A DNA stretch of 64,000 bases. Origin: Galeopsis tetrahit (lineage: Eukaryota; Streptophyta; Magnoliopsida; Lamiales; Lamiaceae). Below the pieces are notes generated by a model. The model searched no databases. It was not told the DNA's origin and saw nothing but the letters and a program-made list of their open reading frames with translations. Each line of letters starts with the position of its first letter. Positions within the stretch are counted from its first letter, which is position 1. The stretch spans positions 18,598,066 to 18,662,065 of the forward strand of contig OY776124.1 of the NCBI GenBank assembly GCA_963675135.1, given 5' to 3'. A program made the translations under genes and the position numbers. Below are positions 57,856-64,000 of the stretch, piece by piece.

Positions 57856-58455
57856 ATGATGATTTGTTGGGACAAATGCTTGGAAACTTCATTGGTCGAT
57901 TTGTGTGAATATGAAAAATCTAACGATCATGTTGTATGGCGCTCGTTCATGCGGATTAGGGCTGATATTGATGTTCGTAATCCTCTCAAGATACACAAAA
58001 AATTCAAACAGTGGGATGGTTCAACATTTGAGGTTAAATTCAAATATGAAAAACTACACTTCTTTTGCTTTGTTTATGGTCGATTGGGACACACAGAGAG
58101 CTTCTGCGATGTAGTCTTTGATGTGGGAGACAGGCCGGTGGTGCGAAATTGGGGGACGGATTTGGAAGCCGCGGACAGAAGATCAAACAACAAGAACATG
58201 AGTCGCGGGCAATCGATGGTGGGGAGTACTACTCCGGGGAGTACGACGGAGTGGGCTGATGACGTGAATGCAAGAAACTTCCAAACTGACATGAGAGAAT
58301 TATGGAAAGTTGGAGGAAATCATGGAGCGGTTACCAAAATATCCACTAATCCGATCCCGACTTTTGCGGGGCAAGATAACAACTGCCTGTTTCGAGTCAA
58401 TTGCACCTTTGACCATGACAAAGAGGTCAGCACAGTACTTGGTCAGTGCAGTTAA
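57856..58455 (+). CDS. LINE ORF1-like fragment with altered zinc knuckle
   Basis: An intact 199-codon frame. RIRADIDVRNPLKIHKKFKQ and VKFKYEKLHFFCFVYGRLGHTESFC match the zf-CCHC_4 region of plant LINE ORF1-type proteins; compare the LINE A ORF1 region ITKPLCPGLKV and CFCCGIIGHNFRMC. The knuckle has Tyr where the second Cys should be, so zinc binding is doubtful. The DUF4283 part upstream is missing and the tail runs into LTR-like sequence, so the last 20-30 codons are probably not original. No ORF2 follows. Most likely a relic whose frame happens to be open. Confidence 0.65.
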   Translation: MMICWDKCLETSLVDLCEYEKSNDHVVWRSFMRIRADIDVRNPLKIHKKFKQWDGSTFEVKFKYEKLHFFCFVYGRLGHTESFCDVVFDVGDRPVVRNWGTDLEAADRRSNNKNMSRGQSMVGSTTPGSTTEWADDVNARNFQTDMRELWKVGGNHGAVTKISTNPIPTFAGQDNNCLFRVNCTFDHDKEVSTVLGQCS

Positions 58456-59065
58456 GATCAGCACAGTATGGAGTCTATCAGCAGAGTTAGCTTTTGATCA
58501 TCAGAACAGAAGAGTTGGGTATCAGAACACTAAGTAGTGATCTGATCTTTATGGGCAAGTCTTCTGGTTCGAAGTTAGTTAGTTTAACTAACAGTTTTAC
58601 AGTTACAACAACTTGAGGGCATAATTACCATTTCAGTTGGGCAATAACAGAGCACATGGGTTGTTACAAGCGGTTGCAAACGGTTGATAACTACTCAAAA
58701 CAGTTCCTAACAGCAGCAACTACCTTTGGTCTTTATAAACTCTTGTTTGTGTACATTGTAAAGGTGGGATGAGAGATTTAGTACGTTATTGTATTCTTTG
58801 AGTTGTGTGAGTTCACGAGTGAAGTGAGGAAATATCCAATTCCGAGTGAATGAGTGTGTAAACATTCTTTATCAATCAAAGAAGTACTAGTCTGGTCCAG
58901 TGGATGTAGATCACATTGATCGAACCACTTAAATCCTTGTGTGTTGTTTGTCTCGTTGATTACTTTTCTGAATTACTATTCTAAGAGCAGTTATTTCTTC
59001 TATATTCAAGTGTTCTAATTAGTTGGAGACGTCTAACCGATTGGAATCATCTTGACAAGTTCAAC
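58420..59065 (+). repeat. LTR-like remnant
   Basis: Resembles the 3' half of the window's Sirevirus LTRs: CTTTATAAACTC near 58732, then GTGGATGTAGATCACATTG and CGAACCACTTAAATCC near 58899-58935 (Sirevirus 1: GTGGATGTAGACAAG and CGAACCACTATAAA), and a CAACA end near 59065. I could not find a start or target duplication. Confidence 0.5.
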
Positions 59066-59334
59066 ACATTACATCATGTACATGTATCTACTAATTATAC
59101 CATTATATAATATACATGCATTTTAAAAAAAAGAAAAAAACCTTATAACTCTATTTAGGAATAACCCCCATTTAGGAATATTTTTTTGTTGTCCCAAGGA
59201 TATGACTATAGAGAGGTTTTACTGTATTTGTATTCATATATTTACATTATATATACATACGTACACATGTATAAAAAAAATAACTCATTAATATATAAAT
59301 ATATATAGTGAATATTTTATTTAAACCCTCTCAA
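59066..59334. other. AT-rich spacer
   Basis: No gene recognised. GAGAGGTTTTACTGTA at about 59209 is shared with about 50789. Confidence 0.4.
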
Positions 59335-59582
59335 TTAATTAAATAATGTCTCAAGTAATACTGTATCTCTTATAATTTATTTTTAAAATATATCTTATGT
59401 ATTAGTAATACTGTATCTATAATTCAATTAATTAAATAATGTCTCAAGTAATACTGTATTTCTTATAATTTATTTTTAAAATATATCTTATGTATTAGTC
59501 TATAATTTATTTTTTAAAATATATCTTATGTATTAGTAATACTGTATCTCTCATAATTTATTTTTAAAATATATCTTATGCA
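59335..59582. repeat. AT-rich tandem repeats
   Basis: Repeated blocks of AATACTGTATCTCTTATAAT and TTTAAAATATATCTTATGTA with unequal spacing: four copies of the second block and four of the first, in slightly different forms. Confidence 0.85.
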
Positions 59583-59617
59583 TGATAAAATTATGGGGTG
59601 TTACAATTAGTAATTTT

Positions 59618-59633
59618 ACTAATTTAGTATTAT
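59618..59633. repeat. Target-site duplication of SINE, left copy
   Basis: ACTAATTTAGTATTAT, identical to 59744-59759. Confidence 0.92.
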
Positions 59634-59743
59634 TTTTTTGAATTACATTAAATACCCATCCATTTTCTCCTCCCAATGACTCGAACCCAAGATCTAAAGC
59701 CTAGGTAGTGGTGCTCTAACTACTTGAGCTATCCAACTTCGTC
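59634..59743 (-). mobile_element. tRNA-derived SINE
   Basis: On the minus strand a 110-bp unit starts near a tRNA-like head: GGATAGCTCAAGTAGTTAGA (A box, about 59715-59734) and GGGTTCGAGTCA (B box, about 59677-59688), spaced as in RNA polymerase III promoters. It ends in an A-run (TTTTTT on plus, 59634-59639) and is flanked by a perfect 16-bp duplication. All hallmarks of a SINE mobilised by a LINE are present. It is shorter than most plant SINEs. Confidence 0.9.
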
Positions 59744-59759
59744 ACTAATTTAGTATTAT
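59744..59759. repeat. Target-site duplication of SINE, right copy
   Basis: ACTAATTTAGTATTAT, matching 59618-59633. Confidence 0.92.
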
Positions 59760-60105
59760 AGTATTTCATTTATTTGAAGTGTTTTAATTTATTTTTATCT
59801 TGTCTTTGTAACTTTGTTCTTTAAGTTTACTTTAGGAGTTTAGGACTTTAGGTGTTAAATGTTATTTATTTAAGTATGTATTAAGTTTAAGACTTAGAAA
59901 TGTTAAGTATTTAATTTATATGTATCTAATTTCAGTATTTAATTTAAATATTTGTATATAAAAATTAAAAAAAAATCCTAAACCGCCGGTTTCAATTTAG
60001 GGGAACAGTAACCGAACCGTGAAATTACGGTTACGGTGCGCTTTCAAAACCGAAACCGCCGATTTTGGCGGTTCGGCGGTTAGAAATCGCCCGTGTCTAC
60101 ACACA
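59760..60105. mobile_element. Possible hAT 3' end remnant
   Basis: An AT-rich stretch leads into GC-richer text with many AACCGCC/GGCGGTT motifs (59985-60090) ending CGCCCGTGTCTA. Similar CGGTT-type motifs lie between the BED fragments (52150-52450). This resembles a subterminal region of hAT elements; no partner end or duplication found. Confidence 0.35.
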
Positions 60106-60925
60106 ACTCACACTCACACTTTGTCTGGGAAAAATAGAATAGAAATAAAAATAGAAATAGAAATTTATCATTGTCAATATAAAACGTTAAGCGTATGTTC
60201 TGGTTAAGAAAAAAAGAAAAAAGTCTTGTGGAAAAAATTGGAGCCCGGCTTTATCCTTTTACTTTCTCTTGACTAGGCAGTAGACTCAACTGAAGTCTTC
60301 GGTTACATTTCTCCATTTAATTTTGGAAGAAAATGAATTACATAATTTTATGGCCGCTCCTAATGCATCACTTTTCAGACATGGAATGATAGCTAGAATT
60401 TTAAAACATTCTATTATGACACTCTCTCGTGTGACAATCGTCTTCTTTCTTTATTTTTTGTGTGTGGCAATAAAATTTGATAAAATGTTTAAAAAGAAAT
60501 TAAAATAAGATGCAGCTCATGTGGAAACGAGATTATTTGATATGGTTTTAAAAAAAAAAAAAATTAAACCAATGAGCAATTCCGCCGGAATTGAACGCTC
60601 ATGTGCCAAGCGCCTGACCAAAAATGATGTATCTTCGTTGATTCTGACGACTTTGGGTTGAAAATTGTTCAATTCGAGAAAAAAAAATGGATTAGATTCG
60701 TACATTTAAATTTTTTCTTTTTTTACAATTTGATATGGCTTCAAATGTATTTACTTATGCACACATAATTATATATATCTATGGACTATAAACATACATA
60801 TCAAAATTCATAATTCATTTGATGTAAAATAATATTAATCTACAAAAATAGTAAAATAACGAATTTGCAATTATACAAACTCAATAATTAACTTATTACA
60901 GAGCTAGTAACAATAGTACTGTATC
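60106..60925. other. Spacer without recognised gene
   Basis: AT-rich. It has a short AAATAGAAAT-type simple repeat near 60130-60160 and a run of A's near 60550. A tRNA-like stretch near 60570-60630 was considered and rejected. Confidence 0.4.
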
Positions 60926-61567
60926 TAGGGATGGCAATGGGGCAGAGCAGGGCAGATAGTTAAATATCTAAATCTGCCCTGCATTCATAAGTATCTGCCC
61001 TGCCCTGCCCTGCGACCTGCTGCGGGGCAACATTTCGTGTCCTGCCCTGTGCAAGTCATTGCCCTGCCCCATGCACTCCAAAAGTTCAAGTAAAACATGC
61101 AAATTAAATTAAATTAAATTAAACAATAAAATAAATATTAAAATTCCATAACTAAATTAAACATTAAAATTAAACATTAGAAATTCACTAAATCATATTC
61201 AAAATATATATTTTTTTTTTTTTTTTTTTTTTTACAGAGAATCATATCCAAAATACTTAATAGCAAACAAATGTGTTTTGTGAAATTGTGATTTGAAGAC
61301 AGTGAGAGAGTGAGCGGCGGGATGGGTAAGTTAAATTAGGGTTAGTGGAATAGTGGCCATAATTAAATAATATATATATTAATATAATATTTTTTTTATA
61401 TTCAGGGCAGGGCAGATTTTTATGATACATGGATCCATGCCTGCCCTGCCCTGCGCGGGGCAGATTTGCCCTGTTTTAAGGATGGAGCAGGGCAGAGCGG
61501 ATCTAAACCTCTCAGAGCAGGGCGGGTCGACCTCGGGGCAGATCATTTTGCCATCCCTAACTGTATC
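60918..61567. mobile_element. hAT-type MITE with perfect 8-bp duplication
   Basis: The element proper is 60926-61559, with inverted ends TAGGGATGGCAA and complement. The flanking ACTGTATC at 60918-60925 and 61560-61567 is identical. Interior: repeated GGGGCAGAGCAGGGCAG near both ends (in inverted relation), and an internal poly-T of about 22 bases near 61210-61231. No ORF. Confidence 0.95.
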
Positions 61568-61984
61568 CAAGTCAATAAAGAGATTATAAAGTTGAGTCAA
61601 GTCAATACCTTGTATAAGGTGGGGGAAGGATACATAGAATTAATTGCGTTCACACCCCTCACGAGCATCAGGCACTTGCTCACCTTTAGATGAAACATAA
61701 TTCTTTTGGACACTATTCGGTCGCTAAGTTAATAACATGCAAAGACTTTAGATACAAGTGAATTTTATGAATTTGATTGGGGGTATATATGCATGCAAAG
61801 GCTAGACAAACAGCTCAAATTAATCTAAACTCCATAAAAACATTAAAAACGGATTAGAAAAAAGCACGAGGCCCGGTCAAATTAAAATTTCCAACACACT
61901 AACTCATACAGACTACCTGCATATCTGGTATGCTAATTGGGCTGGGGACTTATTCGTGAGACCGTCTCACACAATACCTCCTCT
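61568..61984. other. Spacer without recognised gene
   Basis: No feature recognised except the palindrome GTGAGACCGTCTCAC at 61956-61970, a motif recurring in plant repeats. Confidence 0.4.
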
Positions 61985-62455
61985 ATATTCAATCTTACAG
62001 AGGAATGATACAAATTTGAAAACAAACAAGGGAAAGATATTTACCAAACGATGAGTACCAGTGTAACACTACTAGATGCTAGCTTATAATTCAACGCAAA
62101 ACAATAAGAAGTATACTAAGATTCAAATACAATTTCGTCAAGTCAATATAACGTGTGTGGAAAAATAATAATTAGGTAAAGGATTATGGTGGGGTCATAC
62201 AAAGACTTGAATACAATAGTTAGTAATGGTATTCATAACTGGTAAAATCTTACCTCCTTCAAAAGATTCATATCAAAATTGAAAAAAAAAAAAAAAAAAA
62301 AAAAAGTGAAGATGTTGTCTTTGTGGCTACACATAATTATCTGTTTGGTGCAATTCCAAATCCAAACTGGGTTTCCTTATTTGCTCAATAAAAATCATTT
62401 GTGCCATCAGGAGGAAAGCCGGCCAATTGCTGCTTCAACTCAAGCAATTGGTTCC
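61985..62455 (+). repeat. Inverted duplication, right arm (RLP 5' end)
   Basis: Inverted copy of 56005-56425 with small indels, about 6 kb away. It includes the RLP promoter-side region and first codons. Confidence 0.85.
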
Positions 62456-62500
62456 CCCTGAAGAAGACTTTGAGAATCATCAGAGGTGTCCAGGGAACTA
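62312..62500 (+). pseudogene. RLP N-terminal fragment
   Basis: ATG 62312 starts MLSLWLHIIICLVQFQIQTG, a plausible signal peptide, then PYLLNKNHLCHQEESRPIAA. A frameshift near 62430 follows, after which the sequence continues as in the minus-strand copy (VPP-type, to about 62500). It keeps the Trp codon that is TGA in the 56.1-kb copy. The upstream ATG of that copy is GTG here. The Copia LTR at 62516 cuts it off; the rest may lie outside the window. Confidence 0.8.
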
Positions 62501-62515
62501 TAGATAAATAAACAA

Positions 62516-62691
62516 TATTGGAAATATGATTTCTTGATTAGTTACAAAAGAGATTTACAAGAGGTATTTATACAAGAGAGAATTAGGTCTAACCTAACCC
62601 TAATGGGCTTTATAAGAGAGCCCATAGGAAACTAAGATGGGCCTATACAATAAATAAGAAGGAGAGTGTATTTACTAATATAGGTCCAATA
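62516..62691 (-). repeat. 3' LTR of right-edge Copia
   Basis: 176 bp; the ends form an inverted repeat TATTGGA / TCCAATA. On the minus strand it has GTATAAATACC (a probable TATA box near 62565). It lies directly after the polypurine tract TTGAGGGGGCA (62692-62702). Confidence 0.88.
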
Positions 62692-62702
62692 TGCCCCCTC
62701 AA
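62692..62702 (-). promoter_or_regulatory. Polypurine tract of right-edge Copia
   Basis: Minus strand TTGAGGGGGCA, the common plus-strand primer of RE1-like Copia elements, between the pol stop and the LTR. Confidence 0.85.
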
Positions 62703-64000
62703 GATGGAGTACCGTAGGATAGTCCAATCTTGGTCATAAGAAGCTGAAGGCGAGCACTGGAGAGAGGCTTGGTGAGGGCATCGGCAAGCTGGTCGGCAGT
62801 GGAGACATGCGAGATGCGGAGCCGAGCAGTTTTGACGAGGTCACGAACAAAGTGGAAGTCAATGGCAATGTGTTTCATTCGTGAGTGAAACACAGGGTTT
62901 GAGCATAAGTAGGTGGCCCCAATGTTGTCACAGTAGATGACTGGCACCGGAGAGTCAGGAAAGTGTAGTTCTTTAAGTAAGGATGTTAGCCATTGTACTT
63001 CAGAGGCCGCTGCGGCAATGGCTCTGTATTCGGCCTCAGTGGATGAGCGAGCAACAGACTTCTGCTTTTTGGACGACCATGAGATAGGGTTGGCCCCCAA
63101 AAAGACGACATATGCACTTGTGGAAGTGCGATCATCACAGTTGCCTGCCCAGTCAGCATCCGTGAAACAGTGGAGCGAGGAGGATGAGGATGGGGTAATG
63201 TTGATTCCAACATCCCTTGTACCATTGAGGTAGCGGAGCAGACGTTTGACGGCATTCCAGTGCGTGATGGTGGGTGCATGCATGAACAGAGATAGCTTAT
63301 GGACGGCAAAGGCGATGTCAGGTCTGGTGAGCTGGAGATACTGAAGGCTGCCGAGCACTTGACGATACTGAGTGGAGTCAGTGGGAGAGGTGCCATCCGA
63401 GAGAGTAAGGCGAGCAGAGGTGGATAATGGAGTTTGGACTGGTTTAGAGTCGATCATGTTGTATCCGGCGAGCAGATCAGTGACGTATTTGCGTTGGGAG
63501 AGCAGGCATGACGTTGTAGAGCGAAGAACTTCAACTCCCAAGAAATAGGATAGAGGACCAAGGTCCTTGACTGAAAATTTTGTACTGAGGTCGGCAGCCA
63601 CCCGGGCGAGCATGGGCGAGGAGTTGCCCGTCAGTATGAGGTCGTCAACATAAACAAGGAAGTAGGCGACCACCCCATTGTTGTTGTAGACGAACAGAGA
63701 TTCATCAGAGTGAGTAGGGATGAATCCAATTTCTTCGAGAAACGTGCGAAGAGCATAGTACCATGTGCGAGGAGCCTGGTTTAGTCCATAGATGGATTTG
63801 CGAAGCTGACAGACATAGGTGGGAAATGTCTTGTCTTTGAAGCCCGGAGGTTGAGCCATGAAGACAGTGTCAGAGAGCTTTCCATGGAGAAAAGCGTTGT
63901 TGACATCGAATTGGCGAAGGGGCCAGTTGTTAGTAACCGCAATGCTGAGGACTGTTCGCACAGTGGCGGGCTTGACAACGGGACTGAATGTTTCAGTGAA
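62699..64000 (-). CDS. RE1-like Copia pol C-terminus, cut by window edge
   Basis: An open frame on the minus strand from the right edge to the stop at 62699. Visible: RT motifs (RQFDVNNAFLHGKL, YGLNQAPRTWY with Asn where Lys is usual, FLVYVDDLILTG) and RNase H (CFTDADWAGNCDDR, SSTEAEYRAI, IYCDNIGATYL, MKHIAIDFHFVRD) ending SYGTPS. No stop or frameshift is visible across more than 420 codons, so this may be a recently active element. The LTR is unlike that at the left edge, so the two are different families or copies. Upstream pol and gag are outside. Confidence 0.93.
   Translation of the reverse strand, partial: FTETFSPVVKPATVRTVLSIAVTNNWPLRQFDVNNAFLHGKLSDTVFMAQPPGFKDKTFPTYVCQLRKSIYGLNQAPRTWYYALRTFLEEIGFIPTHSDESLFVYNNNGVVAYFLVYVDDLILTGNSSPMLARVAADLSTKFSVKDLGPLSYFLGVEVLRSTTSCLLSQRKYVTDLLAGYNMIDSKPVQTPLSTSARLTLSDGTSPTDSTQYRQVLGSLQYLQLTRPDIAFAVHKLSLFMHAPTITHWNAVKRLLRYLNGTRDVGINITPSSSSSLHCFTDADWAGNCDDRTSTSAYVVFLGANPISWSSKKQKSVARSSTEAEYRAIAAAASEVQWLTSLLKELHFPDSPVPVIYCDNIGATYLCSNPVFHSRMKHIAIDFHFVRDLVKTARLRISHVSTADQLADALTKPLSSARLQLLMTKIGLSYGTPS

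Noticed and set aside
58420..59065. Complete solo LTR
   Set aside because: Motifs fit an LTR interior, but no TG start or target duplication was found, so it is listed as a remnant only.
60560..60640. tRNA-like stretch (GTTCAATTCCGGCGG on the minus strand)
   Set aside because: No matching A box or cloverleaf stems could be found, and the TTCAATTCC part has no proper T-arm partner. Not called a tRNA or SINE.
61956..61970. Palindrome GTGAGACCGTCTCAC as a regulatory site
   Set aside because: No gene nearby and the motif is common in plant repeats; no evidence of function.
1..64000. Left- and right-edge Copia as one 64-kb element
   Set aside because: Both are on the minus strand, but the left one shows its 5' end running left and the right one its 3' end running right, and their LTRs differ, so they are two separate elements.

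Overview
This window is AT-rich nuclear DNA of a flowering plant, almost certainly a eudicot. The evidence is Sirevirus-type Copia elements, plant L1-clade LINEs, Stowaway and hAT MITEs, a tRNA-derived SINE and Cf/RLP-type leucine-rich-repeat receptor relics. There is no clearly functional host gene. Nearly everything is transposable-element sequence in nested layers, and most coding regions carry stops or frameshifts. | LAYOUT 1-40561, one large nest. A Copia element (gag, PBS, short LTR) leaves the window on the left (1-494, minus strand). From about 600 to 40561 a single minus-strand Sirevirus LTR has been split into pieces. Into it went a Stowaway MITE (1071-1299), a full-length LINE (LINE A, 1960-21104, 17-bp target duplication) and a 19-kb Sirevirus (Sirevirus 2, 21393-40541, duplication AGGGA). 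LINE A is itself broken by a 13.1-kb Sirevirus (Sirevirus 1, 3103-16228, duplication CTTCT). Sirevirus 2 is broken twice: by a solo LTR inside pol (27298-28745, duplication CCTGA) and by a 5'-truncated LINE just before the end of its third ORF (LINE B, 35886-38580, 13-bp duplication). | LAYOUT 40562-53200, a field of relics. It holds two Stowaway MITEs of one family, each invaded by a hAT-type MITE, an LRR receptor fragment, a minisatellite, a Copia gag relic, a TRIM-like short LTR, a LINE endonuclease fragment abutting a truncated Tork/Tnt1-like Copia, and two head-to-head BED zinc-finger fragments of hAT transposases sharing an inverted-repeat leader. | LAYOUT 53200-64000. A nearly complete but frameshifted LRR receptor-like protein pseudogene lies on the minus strand (53453-56138). 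Its 5' end is repeated in inverted orientation 6 kb away (61985-62500). Between the two are MITEs, tandem duplications, a LINE ORF1-like ORF, an LTR-like stretch, a SINE with perfect 16-bp duplications and a hAT MITE with perfect 8-bp duplications. The window ends in a second RE1-like Copia (LTR 62516-62691, pol running off the right edge, minus strand). | HOW THE PARTS WORK TOGETHER. Both Sireviruses carry gag, pol (protease, integrase, reverse transcriptase, RNase H) and a large third ORF before the 3' LTR, with tRNA-iMet primer sites and polypurine tracts. Both have in-frame stops, so neither copy as read could mobilise itself without help. Many stops can be explained by C-to-T change, as expected for methylated, silenced plant repeats.
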